Position numbers and translations under genes: made by a program. From Acytostelium subglobosum LB1 (Eukaryota; Evosea; Eumycetozoa; Acytosteliales; Acytosteliaceae): DNA of 64,000 bases. Below the pieces are notes generated by a model, which was not told the origin of the DNA, made no database searches, and saw nothing but the letters and a program-made list of their open reading frames with translations. Every line of letters begins with the position of its first letter. Position 1 is the first letter of the stretch. Of this stretch, positions 45,012 through 55,388 are shown in pieces. Location: NCBI RefSeq assembly GCF_000787575.1, contig NW_012236510.1:434001-498000 (forward strand), given 5' to 3'.

Positions 45012-46103
45012 CTTGTAACTATTATCTATATTCTCTATATCTATATATATGTACTATTATATGTTTGTTGTGACTTGTATGATTGAGTTGAGTTGAGTTG
45101 AGTTGAGTTGAGTTGAGTTGAGTTGAGTTGAGTTGAGTTGAGTTGAGTTGAGTTGAGTTGAGTTGATGTTGATTGAGTTGATGCCTGTTATGTTATATTC
45201 TATACTGATACTACATGTATAAGTTAGTTAATTAGTTTGTTTGTTGATAAGTATGATTAATGTGCACAATCCAATCAATTCAATTCAATTCAATCCAATC
45301 AATAATAATAATTATAATTATGTTTGGTGAATGTAAACAGAACAGAGTTGAGTTGTTGTGTTGGTGAATGAATGAATGAATGAGTGAATGAGTGAGGTAG
45401 GTAGGTGTGGATGGTTGAATGGATTGATTGATGGACGGTGCTTTTTAAATGGCACACCACTCCTTTCTTAAACACAACATGTGCACTGCATACACATAGT
45501 ATGTCAACAACCCTGAGTGTGATCAAACATCTAAACAAACACACACAACATACACATAGACCACGCGTAACCACATCGATCAATCAATCAATTACCACTA
45601 TAACTACTACTATTACTAATACTCACATTTAATAATGATGATTACTATTGTTCTTCGTCTTTGAGATAAATAATATAAATAAATAAGATTGAGTTTTGTT
45701 GTTATATGTTATATGATATGATGGTGTAAATAATAATAAAGGGTCATAATATTAATGGTAAAGTGAACGGATATGGATGAAGAAAGGTGTTTTAATTTAG
45801 CAACTTTTGGTTCCCTTCCCCTTCATTTCACCGATTTGGACAATAATAACCAAGTGGTTGTGTTTTGATTCATACACTTCTTTTTTTATACTTATTTCCA
45901 TTCACACCACGAATGATCAACCACGCGTGTGTGTCCACATCGATCACAATGACAAAGGCATGCCATCTTCAACAGTGTCATCAGGTACACCAGGCCACCC
46001 AATGCCCAATAACAACAATGCAAAGGTTGATATCAGAGGAGTATTTATTATTTACATGTATACATCTGATCTGACTGATCGATCAGTCAGTCATCCATTA
46101 TGA
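45012..46103. other. Gene-free spacer between cul3 and mlh3
   Basis: This 1.1-kb stretch holds the cul3 5' side, a pentanucleotide satellite (listed separately), (TTCAA)n and GAAT runs, and AT-rich text. Several chance frames are microsatellite translations. No gene or RNA is recognised. Confidence 0.5.
45083..45166. repeat. (TTGAG)n microsatellite
   Basis: About 16 perfect repeats of the 5-mer TTGAG lie directly upstream of cul3, with a degenerate extension TTGATGTTGATTGAG. The 5-bp unit differs from the 4-bp TCAA repeats of the introns. Confidence 0.95.
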
Positions 46104-49100
46104 TCATCCGACAAGTTGTTCAATATCTTTGATACTCTGTGATAGTTTACCAAAGTCAACGAGTGACACTGAACTTGGTCGACCACTTGATTGATTGAGT
46201 GAGTGAGAAAGTGAGTTAGTGAATGTGATCACAATGAATGATTGATCGAGTGACCGAACTTAAAGATACATACTGAGCACAGTGGAATGGATCGCCACAT
46301 TTGGAAAGCTCTTTGAGCAAGGTGACCGCTCGCTCATTGGTGACCTTGTGACCGAATTTGATGGCTCGGGTACAGGCATGGGTTTGGCGAATGCGATGGA
46401 ATGCTGGTGGAGCGTTGACAACGCGATCACTCAGCGCAGACAAGAACTCGTGTAGATGGTCGACGTTGAGTGACTGCGAGCATACTTTGGGCACAGTCTC
46501 CACAGTGATCGTGGACTTGTGTGATTGCCAACGGAAGCCATACTTCTCAATGGCCGACTTATGCGATGCCAGCGTGTGCATCTCGTCGGGCGTCAGCGAC
46601 CAGCGTGTGCCATGCGGCATGGTCTGCGTGTCAAACTCTGGATCGAGCTTTGTGTAGTATTCCAGCTTGATGCGCTCAGACACTGCGTGCTGATCTAGTA
46701 CAAATAGAAGGCCCTTTGAGGCACACAACAAGAACTTCTTGTCCACCTGTGCGATGAATCGGACGTCGTCCAAGTGTGAGCGGGCCACCCTGTCGCCATC
46801 CTTTCGCAGCCGCTCCATTATCTTGCGCACCGCTTCACTGCGTTCTTTCATTCGTCTGGCCTTCTCTTGGTACTCCCTGGCAATCCTCTCCTTGGCCTCC
46901 TGGTCGTGGCCCTCGGGTGATCGATCAAAGTATGGGCTGAGTCGTGTTCCATCCTCCAGCTGCACAACTGGGCGCAGTTCAAATAGTGGCGCAGACATCA
47001 TGATTTGAGGTGTAGTTGGTAGGGCGGGCATACCACCGTCATTGCTGTTGTTGATGCCAGAGTTTGGCGAGTATGTGAACGACATGATTGATGGCGTAGA
47101 TGACACTGATTGACTAGGGCTGGACATGTTTGATAATGGCTGTGATTGTGGCTGGGATGGGCTCTCACCCTCTTCCTCTGTGCTGTCATCTTCGTCTTGT
47201 TCGATTGGTGTCATGATTGTGTCGTGATGATGATGGACGTCATCACAGAATGATGAGTCGTGCTCCTCAAACTCTTGGTCTGGCACCCATTCCAAATCAA
47301 TGATGTCCTCTTCACCATCCAGTGCAATTGGGTTCTCGCTCGAATTTGGGACGAATGGTGACATCTTCTGATCCTCACTTTTGACCAACTCGCTCTTGAT
47401 AGCAATGTCGTCGCGATTGAATGGTCTAACTTTCTCAATCGAGGCGAATCTTAGGCTCTTTGGTGACTTGGCGTGTTTGGAAACACCAATTGGAGAGGCT
47501 GTGGATGTAGCTGTGTTGTCATTGTCTGCGACCTTTGGCTGGTATTGGTCTTGGATTTTGACTGTTGGTGATATTGGAGTAGTTGGTGTTGTTGGAATTG
47601 TTGATGCTGTGGGTGTTGTTGGTGTGGATGGAGTCGAAGGGTATGTTGTTGCAAGGATAGATGTGATTGATTGTTGTTTCAGAGCTGGTTGAGTTGATGC
47701 AGGTGGAGGAGGAGTTGATTGGCTTGGACTTTTAAAGAACTTGGATGACGCGCCACCACCGCCAACAACATCAAAGTGTGGTGAGGTAGTGGTTGTTGGA
47801 CCATTGTCAAAGTACTTGGATCTTTGCTTCTTGTTGGGTGATGGACTTGTCTTCTTGAGAAGGAGACCACCTGCACCACCTGGTGACCTCTGAGTGATTG
47901 GTGACATACCACCAAACGACCACGATGGATCTGTCGATGGCCATCCTGTGTTGATTGATGGCCATCCAGGGTCTCCACCAGAGTCCGGTGCAGGTGATGG
48001 ACTGCGATCGGACGTAGAGAACATTGGCGGAGAGTGGGGCGGGGAGTCATTGAACAGGATGTCACTATCAATGTGCGACCTCTTTGGTGATTTTGACTTT
48101 GGTGAGGGAGTGCTGTTGAGGCCACCGCCGCTATGATTGTGAGATTCGTCTACACTGCTATCCATCTCCATCTTGACTTGTGTGAGGGGTGCGGGTGGTG
48201 GCGTGAGAGTTAGGTCGAGAGGCTTTGACACCACCTTTTTGTTTGTCATTGTCTTGATCACCGTTGTGATTGTTTTGATGTCAAGTGAATCGACATCAAT
48301 CACCTCATTCACCAGTGTCTCAGTCGTGCACTCCTCCAACTCCTCAACCTCTGAGTATAGTCTTGGTCCAATATCATACACTGGCTCGTCTTTGACCTTG
48401 ATATCCTCTTGGCTGGACTGATGTTGATGCTGCTGTTTCAGATGTGAGTTGGGTGTGGCTGGACTTGGCGGTACGCTACCGACACTACCACTATCAATGA
48501 TTGAGTGTGAATGTTGTGAGTCCATTGCGTCTCCATCATCACTCATATTGTTGATGTTGCCATCAGCACCAGTCGATGATGATGGAGTGCTGTTGGCGAC
48601 AATATTTGCCTGAGGTTGATGCTTGACCAGAACAGAGTGAGTGGAGAGAATGGATAGTGGTCTGATGTCAGATGCTTGAGAGAGTTGAGATAGAGGCACT
48701 GGCTCCAATGGCATTGCCTCATCTTCATCGTCACTATGATGTGTGGACCCTGAAAGGTTGCCAACATTGTCATCTACGTCCATGTCGAATCCACCTCCCA
48801 TGTGATCATGTGACACTCCCTCGCTATCAGACAACGCATGACCATCACGATCACCATCATGATCGTGGTCATTGTCACTGTTCTCCAACAACATTGATTG
48901 TTTGTCCAACAGCTCTTCGTTTGAGGTGTTGTGCGATACAGTGTCGACACGGTTCTTTGTCAAGAAGCGTGTGAGTGCCGAGCGGATCAGGTCTGTGGGG
49001 ATGTTCCAATTCTTGAACTCGAGGAATGTCCTTCCAGATGGATCATATGATCGCTCGTACTCTGTGAATGGGCACTCGATGAACAATACAAACAATGGAT

Positions 49101-50087
49101 ATACATCAATGACCTCTCGTCTAATCTTTCCACCATTCATCTGTGCCATCTTTTGTCCATTGAACATCCTAAAGTCCTTGTACAACTGGTTGATCTGTCG
49201 ATGTATCTTTGTCGCGAGTACTACCCTTTGATTGATGACTGGAGATGTTGTTGTTGATGTTGGGTCAGTTCAATGAATGATCGAACGATTGAATGAGCCT
49301 GGCGACACGTACAAACAAATTGGAGTGATTGATTGGGATGACCTTTCTTTGTGGGGATTGAGCAGTATCCTTTGATCTTGAAATCTGATGTGCGGCCATC
49401 TGTTTCGACGAGCTCCATCATGTCTGCTTTGTCAGGACCGTAGAACTTAGAGAACAGTGAGAGGAAGCTGTTGCGTTCGTGTGGCATCATTGATGGCGTT
49501 ATGAGTGGACCCTTGGACTCCTCAAACAGTGTGATGCTGATGTGTGGATGTGACAGTGCGATGATCTCCATGCGCTTGCGTACAGATTGTCTGAGCGTGG
49601 AGAAGTTGATGCTCTGGCGTCGAACGGGTACGAAGCGGAACAGGTCTCGGACCTTGACCAGCGTGCCATAGTCCTTGAGTGAATCGAGTTGCTTGACCTC
49701 CTCCTCGTTGCCAAAGCGTATCAGCTTGCTGCATGTTTGATTGGTCTCGCGTGGTGTTGTGACGATCTCCAGTGCAGAGATCAGGCCTATCGATGCCAAC
49801 GATTCGCCGCGGAATCCAAACGTGGCTAGATGTGCCAGGTCTTCGGTACTGTTGAGCTTGGACGTGCAGTTGCGGCTGCCAATCAACTTTAGATCTTCAT
49901 ATACTATTGCATTGCCGTCGTCCTTTACGTCGAATGACCATTGTGTCAAGTTGACATTTACAAATATAGTATGTGAACATGCATCTATTGCATTATACAC
50001 CACCTCTTCCAACGCCTGTTCATAAGATACAATTGACAATGTTGATCTTATTGCCTGAGCAACATCATCTGGTAATCTATTTATCAT
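46104..50087 (-). CDS. mlh3: DNA mismatch-repair/meiotic endonuclease subunit MLH3
   Basis: Three exons (50087-49313, 49238-46274, 46185-46104) encode 1273 aa. The GHKL ATPase half has EEVVYNAIDA (catalytic Glu and Asn), KDDGNAI, and FGFRGESLASI. The joins QFV/FINQRVVLATKIH and HCA/HGRPSSVSLVDF restore conserved MutL sequence. A long S/P/D-rich linker (about 370-1000) follows. The C-terminal domain has the nuclease motif LDQHAVSERIKLE, CTRAIKFGHKVT and the zinc-type end PFHCAHGRPS. With MLH1 it forms MutL-gamma, which nicks DNA in mismatch repair and resolves meiotic crossovers. The endonuclease motif is intact, so the nicking activity is probably retained. Confidence 0.93.
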
Positions 50088-50460
50088 TCTGTGTTTGGTT
50101 GGTATATTGTTGTTGTAGTATACTTATGGTGATGTTGTTGGATAGCTATTCATGAATGATTGGCCTTGTCGTGTATGTCTCTATCTCTGTTGCAATGAGG
50201 CAAGTCCATTCATTAAACACTGTTGTTCATCATTTCTGAGAACATGTATGACTGAATTTCGGATTTGTGATCCCAGCGCCAATGTTTTTTTTTTTGAACC
50301 CCAACACTCTTGTGGAAGATCGATTCTCTCTGAGTCCACTGACTGCAGACAACTTGAAGCCTGAACATCAGTTGATTGATAGACTACTCACACCTTACCC
50401 TACCCTTTATAACTTAACTTTGATTCAAAGTAGTAATAGTAGTAATATTACAAAACTACA
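50088..50460. promoter_or_regulatory. Divergent promoter, mlh3 and Rieske gene
   Basis: This 373-bp spacer is T- and A-rich, with a T10 run near 50285-50294. No known site is recognised beyond that. Confidence 0.4.
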
Positions 50461-51427
50461 ATGTTGTCAAGATTCGTCTCAAGATGTAAGTAACTACACT
50501 ACATGACCACTCAATCAATCAATCAGTCAAATCAATCAAAGTCATGTGTTAGACAGATCAATGAATGCAGACATGATGTCACCTCTTACGAACAACGATC
50601 AACAATTACGAAATATATGAAGATGACAACAACAACAACAACAACAGCAACAATGACCTCGATCAACAGCCAGCGCAATATTGAATGAATGATGAGTGAA
50701 CGAATGATCAGATGATTAACATGGCTACCAACCAACACCCAATCAATCAAACGACCGAACGAATGAACGAACGAACGAACGAATGAACGAACATACAATT
50801 ACAGGCAATGCATCATTGGTCAGAAACTATTCGACCTCTCACTTTATGACCAACAACACAACTACATTCCCAACTGGTCACTTTGAGAAGTACAAGACTG
50901 AGCCACAGACACTCGACCCAGAGGGACGCGGTTACTCCTACCTGGTGGTTGGTGGCGCTGCCGCCGGTCTGGCCGCGATGGCCAAGAACACCGTCGTCTC
51001 CGCTCTGTCGACAATGTCGCCAGGTCAAGATATTCTGGCGCTGTCCTCCGTGGAGATCGACCTGTCCTCGATCCCCGAGGCCACCGCCGTCACTTTGAAG
51101 TGGCGTGGAAAGCCTCTGTTTGTGCGTCATCGCTCTGCAGAGGAGATCGCCTTGGCCCAATCGGTCGATGTCAGCTCCCTTGTCGATAAGGAGGCAGACA
51201 ACGTTCGTGCCAAGGACCCAGAGTGGGTCATCCTGATTGGAGTGTGCACACATTTGGGTTGCATCCCCATTGCTGGAGGTGGTGACTTTGCCGGCTGGTA
51301 CTGTCCATGTCACGGCAGTCACTATGACAATGCCGGACGTATTCGCAAGGGTCCAGCTCCACAAAACCTCATCATCCCACCATACAAGTTCATTGGACCA
51401 CAACAGATCATTGTTGGAGACGAATAA
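50461..51427 (+). CDS. uqcrfs1: Mitochondrial Rieske iron-sulfur subunit of complex III
   Basis: Two exons (50461-50485 and 50805-51427) give 215 aa; the 319-bp intron lies within the transit peptide. The N terminus MLSRFVSRCNASLVRNYSTS is a mitochondrial targeting sequence. YSYLVVGGAAAGLAAMAK is the single membrane anchor. The 2Fe-2S motifs CTHLGC and CPCHGSHYD are complete, as is the Pro loop GPAPQNL. It transfers electrons from ubiquinol to cytochrome c1 at the inner membrane. Start chosen because the short first exon supplies the transit peptide and splices in phase 1 with consensus sites. Confidence 0.95.
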
Positions 51428-52071
51428 GCAATATCAAAGATCTGCGTAGTTGCAACATTTCAGTGACCGAACGTCACATCCTTCAATTCATTTACTTCAC
51501 CTTCAATGCTCGACATCGAACGAATCAATCATATCCAGCACCACCAACAATAACCAACATGTTACTATAACCTCACTCAATCAATCAATCAATCAATCAT
51601 TTTATCACCATCATTCACAACCAAGCCTCTGTCTTGCGTGCGCAACAGAGGGAAGTATGCCATCGCAACATCATACAAGACGATTGAATGGCCCTGTATC
51701 AATCAAGGTCACAACATCATTAATTAAACTTTTTTCTCTCTCTCTTTCCCTCTTCACAATACCAAAGTAATAATTTATTAATAATAATGTAATCTACAAT
51801 AATTATCGGTAAGTCATAGATAGACATTGATTCAAAGAGTAGTTTGTTGGTGTGATGTATAACGGTGTTTGTAGTTGGGGCCAATCGAGTTTGATCACTC
51901 GCTCGAATAACACAACATCGATACAAATCATTTGTAGATTGATTGTATATTTAAATTTCCGGTGTTTATTATTATTATGTCATATTGCCAAAGTATTTAA
52001 TGTGATATATAATAGTATTTAGATTTCAAGTGTTGGAATAATTATTATTATTATTACTAAATATATATATA
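51428..52071. other. Spacer upstream of a small secreted-protein gene
   Basis: AT-rich with TCAATC runs. The segment 51855-51885 (GTGTTTGTAGTTGGGGCC, then AATCGAGTTTGATC) has a diverged counterpart at about 52570-52605, suggesting a local duplication. A TATA-like alternation immediately precedes the next ATG. Confidence 0.45.
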
Positions 52072-52435
52072 ATGAAGTTATTTATTTTATTACTAATAAT
52101 GTTTGTTGCAACTACGATAATAAGAGCAGAAGAAATGTAAGTACTTGATCTAAATAATAATATTAAAGATATATATTAATCATATCATATTTTATATTTA
52201 TAGGAACTATAAATACAAACCAGGTACAGTCAATTAAGTATATGATAGTGATGTTGGAAGTGCTATAAACCATATGGCCAATTTAATCCAAGGTGAACCC
52301 GACAATCCTAATGTTGCACAAAGTTCTATTGACAATACCATCAACAACAATAATATTAATAACTATAACAATTTTCAACAATATAATGGAGGAGCAAACG
52401 TACTTAGTCAGCATACTGATTCCCAAAGTTCATAA
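52072..52435 (+). CDS. Small secreted Asn-rich protein
   Basis: Three-exon model: 52072-52136, 52204-52223 and 52293-52435 (75 aa). Exon 1 is a signal peptide (MKLFILLLIMFVATTIIRAEE). Exon 2 adds MNYKYKP, and a GTACAG donor with an AAG acceptor (69-bp intron) removes an in-frame TAA at 52235, giving KPGEPDNPNVAQ. The remainder is Asn/Gln-rich (INNNNINNYNNFQQYNGG) and Cys-free. The same unusual GTACAG donor is used by rps16. If that intron is not removed the product is only 32 residues. Its role is unknown; short secreted peptides of this kind are common in dictyostelids. Confidence 0.5.
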
Positions 52436-53059
52436 TAATAAACTACTTTATTCTTCAAATACCAATACATTGCCCGTGAAATCAATTCCCATTAAGTAGC
52501 TGAACACAATCATTCGGATTTCGAGTGTGATCGAAGAAGAGTTATGTTTGTAGATAGTAGTGGATAACGGGTGTTGTAGTTGTAGTTGGGCCCAAGGAGT
52601 TTGGTTAACCCTAGTGATCCTGGAAGTAATAGTAGAAATAACAATTATTTTCCCCGCCAAGGTAGTGGCGCCAACTCTCTTAATTATGATCAAACTTCTA
52701 ATGATAATTCAAACGACAACTACAACAGTAAATACAATGTTGATTACTAATAGTACTTAGGATTCCCAATGTTCTTAATAATAAACAATAATAATAATTA
52801 TTATTATTATTAAAAGATATCACATTTTTATATCAATGCCCGGGCAATCAATTCGAAAAGATGAAGCTAAAATTGGTAGGTCGTACTTCGAGTGTGATCG
52901 AGAAAGTTAATGAAAATGTATTTTTTTCAATTCTTTTTCATTTTTGAACGAGATGTGGGCGATAGTCGACTAACTCCCATCCAAGCTCGAGCTTGAAGTG
53001 AATCGTGCAAGACATTTGTATTCTTCCTTTACCTTACTTGTGATACAACGAACAGAGAT
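52436..53059. other. Spacer with decayed second copy of the small-protein locus
   Basis: Sequence after the gene (GATTCCCAAAGTTCATAATA ... TTTCGAGTGTGATCGA) recurs in diverged form at 52759-52900 (GATTCCCAATGTTCTTAATA ... CTTCGAGTGTGATCGA). Between them, 52603-52751 reads as an Asn-rich frame (NPSDPGSNSRNNN to NSKYNVDY, then a stop) without a signal-peptide exon. It is interpreted as a truncated tandem duplicate. The last 150 bp hold the rps16 promoter, with T- and A-rich text. Confidence 0.5.
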
Positions 53060-53909
53060 ATGTCGGCCTCAACCACCACCACTACCACTGCCACCGCTGC
53101 CCCAGCCAAGAAGTGTGTCCAGACACACGGAAAGAAGGTACAGTACAAAGATTGACATGTGATGCGATGCGATACGCTATGCGGCGATGACAACACAACA
53201 CAACAATCCTATTCCCCTTCCCAAGTAGCATAGGCAAGCAAACAGCAATGGGCGCTTGTTGCAAGCAGCCATCTCTGCTACACAGCGAGCACGCACATCG
53301 AGCCAGCAGCCAGCGACGCACTCTTTTATACTATAGAAGCAGCAGCGAGCAGCAGCAGCCAGCCGCATGCAACAAGCGCCTACTACTGTGCGCAAGCACA
53401 CGTCACTTGGGTAGTGGATTGTGTCGTTGTGTCTGTCGGAGAGTGGAGAAGAAGACAACACATATTGCTTAGGAACAGTCGTAACTCACACTTGTGTTCA
53501 TTCACACATCTATTAGAGAAACGCTGTTGCCGTTGCTTACACTACCCCAGGTAAGGGCTTAATCCGCGTCAACGGTGTCCCCCTCGAGTTGATCCAGCCA
53601 ACCACCCTCAGACTGAAGGTCTACGAGCCACTCGTCCTCTTGCCACCAGCTGCCTACAACCAGATTGACATCCGTGTCCGCGTCAAGGGTGGAGGTCCCG
53701 TCTCCCAGATCTACGCCGTGCGTCTGTCCATCGCCAAGGCCATCGTTGCCTTCCACCAGAAGTACGTCGACGAGCAGTCCAAGAACGAGATCAAGAAGGT
53801 TCTCCTCGCCTACGACCGCTCCCTCCTCGTTGCTGACCCACGTCGCTGTGAGCCAAAGAAGTTCGGAGGTCGTGGTGCCCGCGCGAGATTCCAGAAGTCC
53901 TACCGTTAA
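53060..53909 (+). CDS. rps16: Ribosomal protein uS9 (S16)
   Basis: Exons 53060-53137 and 53517-53909 encode 156 aa. Exon 1 is a T/A-rich N terminus followed by [10 protein letters not shown]; exon 2 starts [20 protein letters not shown], so the join restores the conserved [43 protein letters not shown] and the C-terminal RARFQKSYR, which reaches the decoding centre, are all present. It is a 40S subunit component. The intron is 379 bp, long for this window, uses GTACAG as donor, and contains a foldback element. Coding GC and codon bias indicate high expression. Confidence 0.95.
53242..53389. repeat. Foldback element in the rps16 intron
   Basis: A perfect 13-bp inverted repeat (GGCGCTTGTTGCA at 53251-53263, TGCAACAAGCGCC at 53368-53380) is extended outward by ACAG/CTGT with a few mismatches, so 148 bp can fold into one long stem with a GC-rich, AGC-repeat loop. 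The 7-mer GCAAGCA flanks both sides (53234-53240, 53392-53398), which would suit a target duplication of a MITE-like DNA element. A structured intronic RNA is the alternative. Confidence 0.6.
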
Positions 53910-54090
53910 GCCCCTGTACCTACCTCAGGTCACAGAAGGTTATATCGGTTTGGTTCATCTGTCCAATCACAATATACTCTCTCACATATCCTCTATGTGT
54001 GTTCACAAACAATCCATTCAATCGTTCATTCGTTCGTTCATTCTTTCGTTTTATTCATTCTTTCATTCAATCAATCATTCGATCGATCAA

Positions 54091-55388
54091 TCACTTTGTT
54101 TGTATTGTCTCAAAGTATTGTAGACGATTGAGAAGGCTTGCAGATATAGTTCGTCGAGGGCCAGGGGGCGAGAGTGAGGATGGACGGGATGATTCCATTG
54201 GTGGCGTGATTGAGCAACAAAGCTCACCAGAGTCGCCTCGCCACAGTTGGCGTGGTGGTGAGCTGGCTGATCCCGAGCCATCGCTGCCCGTCTCCATGTG
54301 AATATGTACAGATGTTGTTGTTGTGGAGCATTGTTCACCAGTCTCGGATGGTGACTCCATTAAGTTGTTGAGTGAATGTACATTGACTTGTGGGAGTGGA
54401 CACCAGTATTGGCCGTGATACTGGACGTCTCCCACTCCCATCGTGTTGCCCATGTTCTCGAGGTAGAATGACCGCATGATCTCGACGTCCAGGGTCTTTA
54501 GTTGGTACTCCTTGGCATTGGCAACACTCCTACAATAAAGATGATCGTACAATATCTTTCGGAACTGTTGTTTGGTCAACAGGCTATGTGGCGAAACAGA
54601 GAAATACAGGTCCTCACGTCCATTATCACACAACAATATTGGGCGGCCATCAGTCGTGAATCGATCGAAACCAAAGTAGAACGATACCTCTTCCACCTCA
54701 ACTTGGTAGTATTGCTTTATCAGTTCCTTCTTGGTTGGTGCTATAATATTTGATTGATTTAGTGAGTGGGATTCCTGATGATTACTTCGAAAGAATACAT
54801 ACCTCTATTATATTTACAGTAATGTTCGGTCGTTAGTTGGATGATGGTCTCGGATGGATCTTGGATAATGGTGCCCAGGAGTACTACTTTCTTGGTGTTG
54901 TGCTTGGTCAACTCCATGATGGTCTCAAACGTGTTGAGTAGTTTATAATCATTGACTCTCATCAGTAATTGTTTGTAATCACCATAGAATATTATACGAA
55001 CGCCAGAGTTGAGGTAGGCCTCTAGTAACAGGGCATTGTTGAGTAGTTCACCTAAGCCGCGGAGGTATCCAATGAACTTGGGCAGGTACTCTGGACCGCG
55101 TTGTTCCAAGGTGTAGAACCACATTGGATAGATGATGGTGTGGATGCCCTGATCAAACATCATCAACAGGTGGTCCAATAACTTTCGGATGGCACTCTGG
55201 GAGTAGATGTCATAGTCGATGCGTACATTGTCGTCGTGTGGATTTGAGTTTGAATTTAGGCCATGCTCCATCAGGTAACTTCGTCTTGTTCCATCGAACG
55301 CATAGACCACGGACTTTTTGGATCCGGTCGACGATACCAATTTGGCCACAGACTGATCAGATTGTTCCAGAAATTGAGTAAGCTCCAT
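54091..55388 (-). CDS. Rv3378c-like diterpene transferase (cis-prenyltransferase-type fold)
   Basis: Exons 55388-54803 and 54740-54091 encode 411 aa. By recall, the first 290 residues align with the mycobacterial enzyme Rv3378c (tuberculosinyl transferase) and the Herpetosiphon kolavelool synthase group. The shared blocks are VVYAFDGTRR (Asp32 is the catalytic acid position), a helix ending FDQGIHTIIYP, EQRGPEYL, VRIIFYGDYKQ, APTKKELIKQYY, FYFGFDRFTTDGRP, DLYFSVSP, RKILYDHLYCR and TMGVGD. The join R/APTKK is in phase 1. The last 100 or so residues are Ser/Pro-rich and have no bacterial counterpart. It is expected to act on a bicyclic diterpenyl diphosphate; the substrate here is unknown. An intron and typical codon use show it is a resident gene. 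Confidence 0.8.

Noticed and set aside
45083-45166. TTGAG array as a CRISPR-like or telomeric repeat
   Set aside because: Uninterrupted 5-mer units without spacers, in the middle of a eukaryotic contig next to cul3: an ordinary microsatellite.
52204-52435. Calling the small secreted-protein gene a pseudogene because of TAA at 52235
   Set aside because: A 69-bp GT-AG intron removes the stop and yields a sensible PGEPDNP join, so an intact gene is the better model, though unproved.
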